The notes: a model not told the origin generated them from the letters alone. A DNA stretch of 64,000 nucleotides from Actinosynnema pretiosum (GCF_024171695.1 NZ_JAMTCF010000013.1:186001-250000), one strand, 5' to 3'. Positions 35,362 through 44,725 are shown, counted from the stretch's first letter. A program made the numbers and translations.

Positions 35362-35910
35362 TCAGCCCTCGGCGGCCCAGGCGTCGGCCAGCAGCCGCCG
35401 GGTCTCCCCCAGCAGCTCCGGCAGCACCTTGGTCTGCCCGATCACCGGCATGAAGTTCGCGTCCCCGCCCCAGCGGGGCACCACGTGCTGGTGCAGGTGC
35501 GCGGCGATGCCCGCGCCCGCCACCGCGCCCTGGTTCATGCCGATGTTGAACCCGTGCGGGTTCGACGCCCTGCGCACCACCCGCATCGCCTTCTGGGTGA
35601 ACTCCGCCAGCTCCACCGTCTCCGCCGGGGTGAGGTCGGTGTAGTCCGGCACGTGCCGGTACGGCAGCAGCATCAGGTGGCCGGGGTTGTACGGGAACAG
35701 GTTGAGCAGCGCGAACACCGACGTGCCGCGCGCCACCACCAGGCCCTCCTCGTCGGCCAGGCCCGGCACCCGGCAGAACGGGCAGCCCTCGGGCGCGTCG
35801 CCCACGGCCTTGCCCTCCCCGCGCACGTACGACAGGCGGTGCGGGGTCCACAGGCGCTGCAGCGCGTCGTGGACCCCGACCCCGTCCTGCTCCTCGCGCT
35901 CCGGCGTCAC
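35362..35910 (-). CDS. HIT-family nucleotide phosphorylase/hydrolase (Ap4A-type)
   Basis: 182 residues. HIT motif in [16 protein letters not shown] (H-x-H-x-H). GCPFCRVPG gives a CxxC zinc half-site near residue 43, and [15 protein letters not shown] is conserved. It corresponds in position and pattern to Rv2613c, an Ap4A phosphorylase. GTG 35910 overlaps the thrS stop by 4 bp, coupling Ap4A clearance with the synthetase that makes it. Confidence 0.93.
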   Translation of the reverse strand: MTPEREEQDGVGVHDALQRLWTPHRLSYVRGEGKAVGDAPEGCPFCRVPGLADEEGLVVARGTSVFALLNLFPYNPGHLMLLPYRHVPDYTDLTPAETVELAEFTQKAMRVVRRASNPHGFNIGMNQGAVAGAGIAAHLHQHVVPRWGGDANFMPVIGQTKVLPELLGETRRLLADAWAAEG

Positions 35911-37955
35911 TTGACGAGTTCCGCCGTGGGGGAGGCGTTCTCGCGGCGGGAGATCCAGCCGACCACGGTGGCGACGGCCTGCTCGACCGGGACGCCGTTG
36001 ATCTGGGTGCCGTCGCGGAACCGGAACGACACCGCGCCGGACTCGACGTCCTTGCCGCCCGCGAGCAGCATGAACGGCACCTTCTGCGTGGTGTGGTTGC
36101 GGATCTTCTTCTGCATCCGGTCGTCGGAGGCGTCGATCTCGACCCGCACGCCGTGCTTCTTGAGCTCCTTGGCCACCGCGAACAGGTGGTCGGCGTGCTC
36201 GTCGGCGATCGGGATGCCCACCACCTGCACCGGGGCCAGCCACGCCGGGAACGCGCCCGCGTAGTGCTCGGTCAGCACGCCGAAGAACCGCTCGATCGAG
36301 CCGAACAGGGCGCGGTGGATCATCACCGGGCGCTGGCGGGAGCCGTCGGGGCCGGTGTACTCCAGCTCGAAGCGCTCGGGCAGGTTGAAGTCCAGCTGGA
36401 TGGTGGACATCTGCCAGGTGCGGCCGAGCGCGTCCTTGGCCTGCACGGAGATCTTCGGGCCGTAGAACGCCGCGCCGCCGGGGTCGGGCACGAGTTCCAG
36501 GCCGGAGTCCTCGGCGGCAACGCGCAGCGTCTCGGTGGCCGTCTCCCACAGCTCGTCGGAGCCGACGTACTTCTCGTCGTTGCGGGTGGACAGCTCCAGG
36601 TAGAAGTCGTCCAGGCCGTAGTCGCGCAGCAGCCCGAGCACGAAGCCCAGCAGGGACTTCAGCTCCTCCTGCACCTGGTCCAGGGTGCAGAAGATGTGCG
36701 CGTCGTCCTGCGTCATGCCGCGCACGCGGGTCAGGCCGTGGATCACGCCGGACTTCTCGTAGCGGTACACCGAGCCGAACTCGAACATGCGCAGCGGCAG
36801 CTCGCGGTAGGAGCGCCCGCGCGACCGGAAGATCAGGTCGTGGAACGGGCAGTTCATCGGCTTGAGGTAGTAGTCCTGGCCGGGGCGGCGGACCGTGCCG
36901 TCCTCGTTCAGCTCGGCGTCCAGGTGCATCGCCGGGTACATGCCGTCGCGGTACCAGTCGAGGTGCCCGGAGGTCTCGAACAGGTTGCCCTTGGTGATGT
37001 GCGGCGAGTAGACGAACTCGTAGCCCTCCTGCTCGTGGCGGGCGCGCGAGTAGTCCTCCATCGCCTTGCGGATGACGCCGCCGCGCGGGTGGAACACCGC
37101 GAGGCCGGAGCCGATCTCGTCGGGGAAGCTGAACAGGTCCAGCTCCACGCCGAGCTTGCGGTGGTCGCGGCGCTCGGCCTCGGCGATCAGCTCGATGTGC
37201 TTGTCCAGCGCCTCCTGCGACTCCCACGCGGTGCCGTAGATGCGCTGGAGCTGCGGGTTCTTCTCGTTGCCGCGCCAGTAGGCGGCGGCGACGCGGGTGA
37301 GCTTGAACGCCGGGATGTGCTTGGTGGTGGGCAGGTGCGGGCCCCGGCACAGGTCGCCCCACACCCGGTCGCCGGAGCGCGGGTCGAGGTTGTCGTAGAT
37401 GGTCAGCTCGCCGCCGCCCACCTCCATGACCTCGGCGGTGTCCACGCCGCCCTTGACGTCGACCAGCTCCAGCTTGAACGGCTCGGAGGCCAGCTCGGCC
37501 TTCGCGGCGTCGGTGGACTCGACCACGCGCCGGGTGAACCGCTGCGCGCCCTTGACGATCGCCTTCATGCGCTTCTCCAGCGCGGCGAGGTCGTCCAGGG
37601 TGAACGGCTTGTCGACCTGGAAGTCGTAGTAGAAGCCGTCCTTGACCGGCGGGCCGATGCCCAGCTTGGCCTCGGGGAACTGCTGCTGCACGGCCTGGGC
37701 GAGCACGTGCGCGGTGGAGTGCCGGATGACCGAGCGGCCGTCCTCGGTGTCGGCGGCGACCGCCTCGACCTCGACGTCGACCTGCGGGGTCCAGGACAGG
37801 TCGCGCAGGTGGCCCTCGGCGTCGCGGACGACCACGATCGCGTCGGGGCCCTTGCCGGGCAGGCCTGCCTCGCGCACGGCGGTCCCAGCGGTGGTCCCCG
37901 CCGTCACCACCACGCGAGGCGGGGCGAGTGCGGAAGCGGGACTTGGCTGGGACAC
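35907..37955 (-). CDS. thrS: Threonyl-tRNA synthetase
   Basis: 682 residues, full length. TGS-like N-terminus (to about 70), editing domain with [11 protein letters not shown] and [15 protein letters not shown], class II catalytic core with motif 2 in [12 protein letters not shown] and motif 3 in [10 protein letters not shown], and anticodon domain [15 protein letters not shown]. Charges tRNA-Thr and clears mischarged Ser-tRNA-Thr. GTG 37955 has TAGGAG 7 nt upstream. First gene of the thrS-HIT-(regulator)-pgsA-patA-pimA-NUDIX run. No T-box seen in its 150-bp leader. Confidence 0.97.
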   Translation of the reverse strand: MSQPSPASALAPPRVVVTAGTTAGTAVREAGLPGKGPDAIVVVRDAEGHLRDLSWTPQVDVEVEAVAADTEDGRSVIRHSTAHVLAQAVQQQFPEAKLGIGPPVKDGFYYDFQVDKPFTLDDLAALEKRMKAIVKGAQRFTRRVVESTDAAKAELASEPFKLELVDVKGGVDTAEVMEVGGGELTIYDNLDPRSGDRVWGDLCRGPHLPTTKHIPAFKLTRVAAAYWRGNEKNPQLQRIYGTAWESQEALDKHIELIAEAERRDHRKLGVELDLFSFPDEIGSGLAVFHPRGGVIRKAMEDYSRARHEQEGYEFVYSPHITKGNLFETSGHLDWYRDGMYPAMHLDAELNEDGTVRRPGQDYYLKPMNCPFHDLIFRSRGRSYRELPLRMFEFGSVYRYEKSGVIHGLTRVRGMTQDDAHIFCTLDQVQEELKSLLGFVLGLLRDYGLDDFYLELSTRNDEKYVGSDELWETATETLRVAAEDSGLELVPDPGGAAFYGPKISVQAKDALGRTWQMSTIQLDFNLPERFELEYTGPDGSRQRPVMIHRALFGSIERFFGVLTEHYAGAFPAWLAPVQVVGIPIADEHADHLFAVAKELKKHGVRVEIDASDDRMQKKIRNHTTQKVPFMLLAGGKDVESGAVSFRFRDGTQINGVPVEQAVATVVGWISRRENASPTAELVK

Positions 37956-38124
37956 GGTGACTCCTAGGTAGTGGGTGCGGGCTGCCGCCCGGCTCGTCGG
38001 TTCTACCTGGAGATGTTATCGGTGGGGAGCTATCCGGTAATGCCCAGGATGCGCGGCGGGGTGGGTCGGGTAGCCCGGTCGGGGCACGCGGGGGCGGTTC
38101 CCGCGCGACCCGACCGGGGGTGGG

Positions 38125-39351
38125 TCACCAGGCGACCGGGAGCCTGTCGAGCCCGTGCAGGTTGTGGTGGCCGGGGCGCAGGCCCAGCTCCTCGTCCGGG
38201 GCGGTCACGCGCAGGCGCGGGAAGCGCCGGAGCAGGGCGGGCAGCGCGACCCGCAGCTCCACGCGGGCGAGCTGCTGGCCGAGGCACTGGTGGCGGCCGT
38301 GGCCGAACGCCAGGTGGTAGGCGGTCAGCTCGCCCCGGTGCAGGTCGAGGGACTCGGGCGCGGGGAACCTGGCCGGGTCGCGGTTGGCGGCCTGGAGGGA
38401 GAGCGTGACGGACTCCCCCGCCCGGATGAGGTGACCGTCCAGCTCGACGTCCTCGGTCGCGGCGCGCACGCCGGTGTGCGCGATGCTCAGGTGGCGCAGC
38501 AGCTCCTCCACGGCGGCCTTGGCCGAGTCCTCGCCCTTGAGCAGGGCGTGGAACTGGGCTCGGCCACCCGGTTCGACGCGCTCGCGGTCGCGCAGCAGGG
38601 CGAGGGCGCTCAGGCCGATCATGCTCGCGGTGGTGTCCACGCCCGCGCCGAGCAGGAAGGTGGCCAGGCCCGCGACCTCGTCGACGCGCAGGCCGCCGCC
38701 CGCCAGCGCGCTGATCAGGTCGTCGTCCGGGGTGGCCCGCTTGGACCGGGCGAGGTCGGCGAGGTGGTCCTGGACGCGGGCGTAGGCGACGAACCGGGCC
38801 TCGGGCTGCTCGTCGGGCGAGGCCATCAGGTCGACCTGCCCCTGGAACGCGGCCCGGTCGGCGTGGGGCACGCCGAGCACGTCGCAGATGATCGCGGCGG
38901 GCACCGGCTTGGCGTAGTCGCGCACCAGGTCGGCTTCCCTTCCGCGCTCGGCCATGGCGTCCAGGTGCTCGGCGGCGGCGCGCTCGACGGCTCCGGTGAG
39001 CGCCTGGGTGCGGCGGACGGTGAACCAGCCGGTGAGGAGCCTGCGGTGGCGGGTGTGCTCGGGCGGGTCGATGCCGGTGAGGTCGCCGACCGGGGCGGGC
39101 GGCATGGTCCCGTCGAGACCGGGGACCGGGTAGTGGGCCAGTTCCGGGCGGGAGCTGAACCGGTGGTCGGCCAGGACGGCGCGGACCTGGGCGTGGCCGG
39201 TGGCGAGCCAGCCGAGGTGGCCGTCGGGGTAGCGCATCCGGACCAGCGGGTGGCGGTCGCGGACGGCGGTGAGCTCGTCGGGCGGGTCGAGCGGTCTGCC
39301 CTCGGGGCGGGTCAGCGGTAAGCCTTCGAGCACGAAGTCGTTGTCCTGCAT
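38125..39351 (-). CDS. Cytochrome P450
   Basis: 408 residues. I-helix FLLGAGVDTTASM, ExxR in EELLRHL, heme loop AFGHGRHQCLGQQLARVE. LTGIDPPEHTRHRRLL and LRPGHHNLHGLDRLPV resemble the CYP105/CYP107-like biosynthetic class. ATG 39351 follows GGGGGAGG. It is the last of four minus-strand genes (DUF4097, ATPase, permease, P450), 14 bp after the permease. Could tailor a metabolite exported by that transporter, but no backbone synthase is in the window. Confidence 0.93.
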   Translation of the reverse strand: MQDNDFVLEGLPLTRPEGRPLDPPDELTAVRDRHPLVRMRYPDGHLGWLATGHAQVRAVLADHRFSSRPELAHYPVPGLDGTMPPAPVGDLTGIDPPEHTRHRRLLTGWFTVRRTQALTGAVERAAAEHLDAMAERGREADLVRDYAKPVPAAIICDVLGVPHADRAAFQGQVDLMASPDEQPEARFVAYARVQDHLADLARSKRATPDDDLISALAGGGLRVDEVAGLATFLLGAGVDTTASMIGLSALALLRDRERVEPGGRAQFHALLKGEDSAKAAVEELLRHLSIAHTGVRAATEDVELDGHLIRAGESVTLSLQAANRDPARFPAPESLDLHRGELTAYHLAFGHGRHQCLGQQLARVELRVALPALLRRFPRLRVTAPDEELGLRPGHHNLHGLDRLPVAW

Positions 39352-39365
39352 GGTTTTCCTCCCCC

Positions 39366-40169
39366 TCAGCGTTCGCGGTCGTAGAGGCGCTTGGACCAGA
39401 GGTAGCCGCCGACGCCGATGAGCGCGCACCAGCCGAGCGCGGGCCACAGCTGCTCGGGGGCGGTTCCCGCGAGCAGGGCGCGCAGGGTCTCGATGATCGG
39501 GGAGAACGGCTGGTTCTCGGCGAACCAGCGCAGCCCGGCGGGCATCGACTCGGCGGGGACGAAGCCGCTTCCCAGGAACGGCAGGAACATCAGCGGCATG
39601 GGCAGGGTGCTGGCCGTCTCCACGCTCTCGCTGAGCTGGCCGAGCGCGATCGTGAGCCAGACCAGGGCGAGCGAGAGCAGGACGTAGAAGCCCAGCGCCG
39701 CCAGCAGTCCCAGCGGGCCCGCGCCGGGGCGGAAGCCGAGCAGCAGGGCGGTGGCGAACAGGACGAGGCCGCCGAGCGCGGACTGGATGACGCTGCCGAC
39801 GACGTGGCCGGTGAGCACCGAGGTGCGGGCGATGTCCATGGTGCGGAAGCGGGTGATGACGCCCTCGGTGAGGTCCATGGCGACCGAGATCGCGGTGCCT
39901 TGCACGATCGTGGTGACCGTCATGACCAGGATCGCCGGGAGCACGTACACCAGGTACGCGTCACGCCCGCCCGCGAAGCCGCCCGCCCCGGCGCCGAGGC
40001 CCGTGCCGAGGACGCCGCCGAAGGCGTGCACGAACAGCAGCAGGAGCAGGACCGGGGTGCCGATCAGCTGCAGGGTCATGGACGGGTAGCGCAGCACCCG
40101 CTTGAGGTTGCGGCGCACCATGACCAGGGAGTCGCCCAGCGGCCTGGCGCCGCTCGTGGTGGTGCTCAT
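39366..40169 (-). CDS. ABC-2 type permease, DrrB-like
   Basis: 267 residues with six hydrophobic helices. MVRRNLKRVLRYPSMTLQL at the N-terminus, AISVAMDLTEGVITRFRTMDIAR in the conserved loop, and LPMPLMFLPFLGSGFVPAESMP are DrrB/ABC2_membrane features. ATG 40169 overlaps the ATPase stop (ATGA). With the ATPase it forms an antibiotic-type exporter. Confidence 0.92.
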   Translation of the reverse strand: MSTTTSGARPLGDSLVMVRRNLKRVLRYPSMTLQLIGTPVLLLLLFVHAFGGVLGTGLGAGAGGFAGGRDAYLVYVLPAILVMTVTTIVQGTAISVAMDLTEGVITRFRTMDIARTSVLTGHVVGSVIQSALGGLVLFATALLLGFRPGAGPLGLLAALGFYVLLSLALVWLTIALGQLSESVETASTLPMPLMFLPFLGSGFVPAESMPAGLRWFAENQPFSPIIETLRALLAGTAPEQLWPALGWCALIGVGGYLWSKRLYDRER

Positions 40170-41125
40170 CGGGTGCTCGCCTTCCCGTTCCCCGTCAGCG
40201 CGAGGAACACGTCGTCCAGGTCGGGGGTGCGCACGGACAGCTCGGTGACGGCCACGGCGTGCTCGTCGAGCCGGTCGAGCAGGGCGCGCAGCGACGTCGG
40301 GGTGCCGTCGCCCGCGACGCGCAGCACGGTTTCCCCTTGCGCGGCTTGGGCTTCCTCTTCGAGGAGGGCGGTCGGTCCGAGCGCGCGGGCTGCGGCGGCC
40401 AGCGCGGCGCGGTCGGGCAGGCGCAGGCGGACGTGCGCTCCGGGGACGCGGCGCTTGAGCTCCTCGGGGGTGCCCTCGGCGGCGAGGGAACCGTTGTGCA
40501 GCAGGGCGACGCGGTGCGCGAGCTGGTCGGCCTCCTCCAGGTACTGGGTGGTGAGCAGGACCGTCGTGCCCTCGGCGACCAGCTCGCGCACGATCCGCCA
40601 CACCTCGCGCCTGCCGCTCGGGTCGAGACCCGTCGTCGGCTCGTCCAGGAAGATCACCTCGGGGGCGCCGACCAGGGTCATGGCCAGGTCCAGCCTGCGG
40701 CGCTGGCCGCCGGAGAGGGTGGACGCGGGCTTGCGGGCCGACGCGGTGAGGTCGAGGCGCTCCAGCAGCTCCGAGGCGAGGCGGCGGCCCTCGGGGCGGG
40801 TGAGGTGGCGCAGGTCGGCCATGAGGCGCAGGTTCTCCTCGGCGGTGAGGAGGTTGTCCACGGCGGAGAACTGGCCGGTGACGCCGATCGCGGCGCGCAC
40901 CCCGGCAGGATCCTCCGCGAGGTCGCGACCGGCGACGGTGACGTGGCCGGAGTCGGGGCGCAGGAGGGTGGAGAGGATCTTGACGGTGGTGGTCTTGCCC
41001 GCGCCGTTCTGCCCGAGCAGGGCGTGGACGGTTCCACGTTGGGTGGTGAGGTCGAGCCCGTCGAGCACGGTGTGGTCGCCGAACCGCTTGCGCAGCCCGG
41101 TGGTTCTGATGGCCGGGTCGTTCAT
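40166..41125 (-). CDS. ABC transporter ATPase, DrrA-like
   Basis: 319 residues. Walker A GQNGAGKTTT, ABC signature LSGGQRRRLDLAM, Walker B VIFLDEPTTGLD, and the DrrA-type C-terminal extension ending RTPDLDDVFLALTG. This subgroup powers export of anthracyclines and similar drugs. 27 bp downstream of the DUF4097 gene and overlapping the permease gene. Confidence 0.95.
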   Translation of the reverse strand: MNDPAIRTTGLRKRFGDHTVLDGLDLTTQRGTVHALLGQNGAGKTTTVKILSTLLRPDSGHVTVAGRDLAEDPAGVRAAIGVTGQFSAVDNLLTAEENLRLMADLRHLTRPEGRRLASELLERLDLTASARKPASTLSGGQRRRLDLAMTLVGAPEVIFLDEPTTGLDPSGRREVWRIVRELVAEGTTVLLTTQYLEEADQLAHRVALLHNGSLAAEGTPEELKRRVPGAHVRLRLPDRAALAAAARALGPTALLEEEAQAAQGETVLRVAGDGTPTSLRALLDRLDEHAVAVTELSVRTPDLDDVFLALTGNGKASTR

Positions 41126-41152
41126 GGTGTCCCCCTGGGTTTTCCTGCGGTG

Positions 41153-41998
41153 TCAGGCGCGGCGGACGGTGATGTCGCCGCAGGCGGTGCGGGCGCGGAG
41201 CTTGGCGGTGCGGTCGGCGGCGTCGGGCGCGGGGACGTCCTCCAGCAGCGACTCGACGCGGCCGTAACCGGTGTGCGCGTCGAGCCACAGCGAGGTGCCC
41301 GCGACGACGCCGACCTCGATGTCGCCCATGCCGCTCTCCAGCACGGAGGCGCCCTCGGTGAGGACGGCCCTGACCGCGCCGTTGGCGGACTTCGCGTCGA
41401 CGACGGCCCCGGCGCGGCCGATCTCGACGTCGCCGTTGGCGGAGCGGACGCGGACGTCGCCGGTGACCTCGGCGATGCGGGTGGGGCCGTTGGAGTTCTT
41501 GACGTGCGCGGAACCCCGGATCTCGCCGATGTCCAGGCGGCCGGAGCTGGTGTGCAGGTCGGCGTCGCCGTCGACGGCGGTGACGGCGGCGTGGCCGATG
41601 GCGGTGTGCAGGCGCAGCGGGCCGGTGCGGTCGAGGGTGATGTCGCCGACGCCGGTCTTGAAGGAGCACTCGCCGAGCAGGCCGGTGGCGCTCAGGTCGC
41701 CCGCCTGGACGGTGGCGGTGACGGCGGAGCCGGTGGGGAGGTCGACGGTGAGGTCGACGGAGCGGGACTTGCGGGTGAGGTCGACGTAGATCCAGGCGCG
41801 GGGGCCGGTGATCCGGAGCTCGCCGTCGACGAGCTCGGCGGTGACCTGGGCGGCGATCTTGACGTCGGACTCGTCGGCGGGGTTGGTGGGGCGGACGTGG
41901 ACGGCGGTGGTGGGGCGGTCGGAGGCGGTGACGCGGACGGTGGCGACGGCGAGGTCCACGACGGCGGTGATCGGGGCGGGCGTGTCGAACTCGGGCAT
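41153..41998 (-). CDS. DUF4097 beta-repeat protein
   Basis: 281 residues of regular short strands with repeating DGD/NGDV turns (SANGDVEIGRAG, SSGRLDIGEIRG, ACGDITVRRA), the DUF4097/adhesin-like right-handed beta-helix pattern. No signal peptide or membrane helix seen, so it is likely cytoplasmic. Such genes commonly sit beside DrrAB-like transporters in actinobacteria; role unknown. It leads the four-gene operon. Confidence 0.9.
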   Translation of the reverse strand: MPEFDTPAPITAVVDLAVATVRVTASDRPTTAVHVRPTNPADESDVKIAAQVTAELVDGELRITGPRAWIYVDLTRKSRSVDLTVDLPTGSAVTATVQAGDLSATGLLGECSFKTGVGDITLDRTGPLRLHTAIGHAAVTAVDGDADLHTSSGRLDIGEIRGSAHVKNSNGPTRIAEVTGDVRVRSANGDVEIGRAGAVVDAKSANGAVRAVLTEGASVLESGMGDIEVGVVAGTSLWLDAHTGYGRVESLLEDVPAPDAADRTAKLRARTACGDITVRRA

Positions 41999-42109
41999 GG
42001 CTTGGTTCCCCCTGGTCGTTCTCGGCTGTTTTCGGCTGTTTTCCGGGTCGTCGAACTCCTCCCGGCACGGGCGAGGAGGTCGTGGTCGTGCTGTTCGGTG
42101 GCGCCGGGG

Positions 42110-42610
42110 CTAGCGGACCCACCCGCTGAACCGGCTGCCGCCGCGCTTGCCGCGCGGTTCGGCGGCGCGCTGCCGGTCGGCGGGCCGGAGGGCGTCGGTG
42201 GCGGCGCGGACGAGCCAGGCGTTGACCGAGCGCCCCTCCCTGGCGGCGGCCTCCTCGACGGCGGCCTTGAGCTGCTCGGGCAGGCGGACGTTGATGCGCG
42301 CGGTGGGCCCGTCCTCGCTGAAGGCGGGCGCGTCGACGGCGGCGGGCTCCTCCCCCGCGCTGTCGGCGGGCGGCGGCGTGACGACGAAGTCGGGGTCCCG
42401 CCCGCGCAACCGGACCTCGACCGAGCCGGGCGCGAGCTCGCGGGTGATCTCGTCGGCGGCGGCGGAAAGCGCTTCCAGCATGGCCATCCGAATAGCGGAC
42501 TCCAGCGGTCCGGTGAGCCGCTCGGCGAGCGCACGCGCCTCTTCGCCGCCCGCGTCGGCGAGGGCGGCGAACTCACGCCCGAGGTGGCCTACGTACGTGG
42601 TCAGGTCCAT
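42110..42610 (-). CDS. HicB-like ribbon-helix-helix protein
   Basis: 166 residues. The C-terminal half contains TARINVRLPEQLKAAVEEAA then REGRSVNAWLVRA, a ribbon-helix-helix DNA-binding domain of the HicB/Arc type. The N-terminal half is helical with a LAPGSVEVRLRGRD strand pair. No HicA toxin gene adjoins. Its promoter holds a perfect palindrome (42662-42684), so autoregulation is likely. The basic Gly/Arg tail ends FSGWVR. Confidence 0.8.
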   Translation of the reverse strand: MDLTTYVGHLGREFAALADAGGEEARALAERLTGPLESAIRMAMLEALSAAADEITRELAPGSVEVRLRGRDPDFVVTPPPADSAGEEPAAVDAPAFSEDGPTARINVRLPEQLKAAVEEAAAREGRSVNAWLVRAATDALRPADRQRAAEPRGKRGGSRFSGWVR

Positions 42611-42661
42611 GTGAGCCAGAGTGGCACAAGTGCGGTGCCGCGGCAAGGGGGTTTGGCTCAG

Positions 42662-42684
42662 ATTGGTGCCAGGTTGGCACCAAT
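42662..42684. promoter_or_regulatory. Palindrome upstream of HicB-like gene, candidate operator
   Basis: ATTGGTGCC and GGCACCAAT, perfect 9-bp arms with AGGTT between, in the 77-bp gap between the immunity gene and the RHH gene. Looser TGGCAC/GTGCCG half-sites follow nearer the start. Confidence 0.65.
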
Positions 42685-42687
42685 GGC

Positions 42688-43167
42688 TCAGGCCGGCTCG
42701 CGGACGAGCCCGGTCCAGTCCACAACCGGCTGCCACTCCCAGGGGGCGGGGAGCTCAGGGCGGGCGCGCGTGCGCACCAGGTCGGCGACCGCCGACCAGA
42801 CCACCGGCAGCGGCACGACCAGGCCGTGGTGCACGCGGCACGGGTAACCGGAGTGATCGGAGGCGTACCGGACCCACCCGTCCCGCGACCGGCCGTCCTC
42901 CCGCGACACCGGGGCGAAGGCGCCGGTCGGGGAGACCCAGCGCAGCGCGCCACTGCTCCCGGCGGTCCCCGCGTCCAACCAGGCGGACGGCCCACTCCCC
43001 CAACCAGGCGTGTCCGCGTGCTCGACCACGATCTGCCACAGGCACGGCAGCGCCTGACCGTGCTCGGCGTTCCACGCGACGAGCTCGGGCACCAGCCCCG
43101 CCAGGTCGCCGGGGGTGTGCTCGCCGAGGTCGATGACGCTGTCGTGGGGGGTGATGAACGTGGTCAC
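42688..43167 (-). CDS. Imm1-like immunity protein
   Basis: 159 residues. Segments LPELVAWNAEHGQALPCLWQI-like start, GALRWVSPTGAFAPVS and RVHHGLVVPLPVVWSAVADLV, with a C-terminal ELPAPWEWQPVVDW, fit the Imm1 immunity family common in Pseudonocardiales. GTG 43167 overlaps the toxin stop by 4 bp, guaranteeing co-expression. It should bind and block the deaminase domain of the upstream gene. Family call by pattern and context. Confidence 0.7.
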   Translation of the reverse strand: MTTFITPHDSVIDLGEHTPGDLAGLVPELVAWNAEHGQALPCLWQIVVEHADTPGWGSGPSAWLDAGTAGSSGALRWVSPTGAFAPVSREDGRSRDGWVRYASDHSGYPCRVHHGLVVPLPVVWSAVADLVRTRARPELPAPWEWQPVVDWTGLVREPA

Positions 43168-43937
43168 GGCGTTCTCCCGTCGTAGTCGATGCGGTAGTGC
43201 CCGCCTCCGCCGCAGGTGCCCGCCACGGTCAGACGGTAGCCAGGGGGCAGCAGGGCGGACAGCGCGCCGTGGCACCCCCGCCTGACCCGGATCCCGCAGG
43301 GTTCCCGGTTGAGCACGAGTTCGGCCCGCCTGATCCGGCAGGCGATCATCCAGGCGGCGACCTGCACCTCGACGTGGCTCACCACGTTCAAGGCCCAGTC
43401 GGGCGCGTTCAACGCGCGCAGCCGCTCCTCCGCCTCGTCCCTCCACCGGCCGCCGCTGGGCCGGAAGGCGTGGCTGATCTGCGACTCCGGGTCCAGCGCC
43501 CGCACGTGCCCCTCGACCGGCAGACCGCTGCGCTCCGGGGAGTGCCGGTGGGTGATCAGCGGCAGCGCCCACTCCGTTCCCGGCGGGTAGGTGTCGCCGG
43601 TTCCGGCCACCAGTGGTTCGACCAGCCCGGTCGCGAGGGCGACCGGGGGCCTCATCGGGGCGAGCAGGGCGGTCAGGGTGGCCCGGTACGACTCGACCGA
43701 CTCGCGGCCACCGGCCAGCGCCGCCCCGACCTCCGCCAAGCCCTCCGCGAACGCCGCGCCCTCCGCCCTCAGGCGCTCCAGCTCGTCGCCCGCCGTGCCC
43801 TCGGCGGCGCGCTCCACCAGTGCGAGCATCTCCCCCGCGCACTCGCCTGCGGCTTCCAGGGCGGCAGCGGTGCGCGCGGACAGGGCGAGGACCCGGTCCA
43901 GTGCGGCGACGACCTCGGGCAGGGGCACGGCCGACAT
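43164..43937 (-). CDS. Toxin with C-terminal DddA-family (SCP1.201-like) cytosine deaminase domain
   Basis: 257 residues. Residues 1-95 form an all-helical Ala/Glu/Leu-rich N-terminal domain like the WXG/ESX-type leads of polymorphic toxins. Residues 120-257 are the deaminase: HVE with His188 and catalytic Glu190, then zinc cysteines C214 and C222 in EPCGIRVRRGCHGALSALLP, and RLTVAGTCGGGGHYRIDY at the end. The CX7C spacing is longer than the CX2C of Burkholderia DddA. The next gene, overlapping by 4 bp, is an Imm1-like immunity gene. The fold family is well supported. Activity on double-stranded DNA is inference. No signal peptide: export, if any, would be by type VII secretion, whose genes are not here. 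Confidence 0.8.
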   Translation of the reverse strand: MSAVPLPEVVAALDRVLALSARTAAALEAAGECAGEMLALVERAAEGTAGDELERLRAEGAAFAEGLAEVGAALAGGRESVESYRATLTALLAPMRPPVALATGLVEPLVAGTGDTYPPGTEWALPLITHRHSPERSGLPVEGHVRALDPESQISHAFRPSGGRWRDEAEERLRALNAPDWALNVVSHVEVQVAAWMIACRIRRAELVLNREPCGIRVRRGCHGALSALLPPGYRLTVAGTCGGGGHYRIDYDGRTP

Positions 43938-44007
43938 CCTCGGTCGCCCGCGTCATCCAGCAGCCCGGTTCCGCGCGCGATCACCCCATCGTGCGGGCAA
44001 GCCGGAA

Positions 44008-44712
44008 TCAGGACAGGAAGCCCCGCAGCAGGGCCGCCGTGCCCTCCAGGTGTTCCGCCATCGCCCGTCTCGCCTCCTCCGGGTCGCCGCCGAGCACCGC
44101 GTCGACCACGCGCGCGTGCTGGTCGTTCGAGTGCGACAGGTTGGGCGGCAGCAGGGGGATTCGGTCCAGCAGGGTGTTCACCCGCATCCGGACGTCCGCG
44201 ATCGCCGCCGTCAGGGACGGGGAGCCCGCCGCCTCCGCGATCGCCAGGTGCAGCCTGGAGTCCTTGCGGCGGTAGTCCTGGAGGCCCGCCTCGGCGCAGT
44301 CCGACCGGCGGGCGCGCAAATCGCGCCTGCGCTCGGGGGACAGGTCCGCGCCCGCCGCCAGCTCCGCCGCGCCCGCCTCCAGCGCCGCGCGCAGCAGCAG
44401 CGCGTCGGACACCTCGCCGGGGACGCCGGACGCTGCGGCGGGCACGGCGCCGGGGAGGTCCTCGGTCACGAAGGTCCCGCCGTAGCGGCCCCTGCGGGAT
44501 TCGACGTAGCCGTTGTCCTGCAACGACTTCAGCGCCTCCCGCAGGGTCGCCCGGCTCACCCCGAGCCGGGCCGCCAGGTCGCGCTCGGCGGGCAGGCGCT
44601 CGCCCGGCGGCACGACGCCGAGGCGCACCGCCTGCACCAGGCGCTCCACGGTCTCCTCGAACGCGTTGCCCGCCCGCACGGGGCGGAACAGCGCGTCGGT
44701 CAGCTCGATCAC
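44008..44712 (-). CDS. GntR/FadR-family regulator
   Basis: 234 residues. Winged HTH at 15-75 (GERLPAERDLAARLGVSRATLREALKSL, cited around LGVSRATLREAL), then the all-helical FCD ligand domain with metal-site His residues in SRLHLAIAEAAG and MAEHLEGT. GTG 44712. It is the last gene of the ethanolamine/polyamine-type operon, 13 bp after the SDR stop, and probably controls it and the divergent permease. Confidence 0.9.
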   Translation of the reverse strand: MIELTDALFRPVRAGNAFEETVERLVQAVRLGVVPPGERLPAERDLAARLGVSRATLREALKSLQDNGYVESRRGRYGGTFVTEDLPGAVPAAASGVPGEVSDALLLRAALEAGAAELAAGADLSPERRRDLRARRSDCAEAGLQDYRRKDSRLHLAIAEAAGSPSLTAAIADVRMRVNTLLDRIPLLPPNLSHSNDQHARVVDAVLGGDPEEARRAMAEHLEGTAALLRGFLS

Positions 44713-44725
44713 GTCGCCGACCCGC

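Noticed and set aside
37956-38124. T-box or other riboswitch before thrS
   Set aside because: No T-box sequence or specifier hairpin recognised in the short leader.
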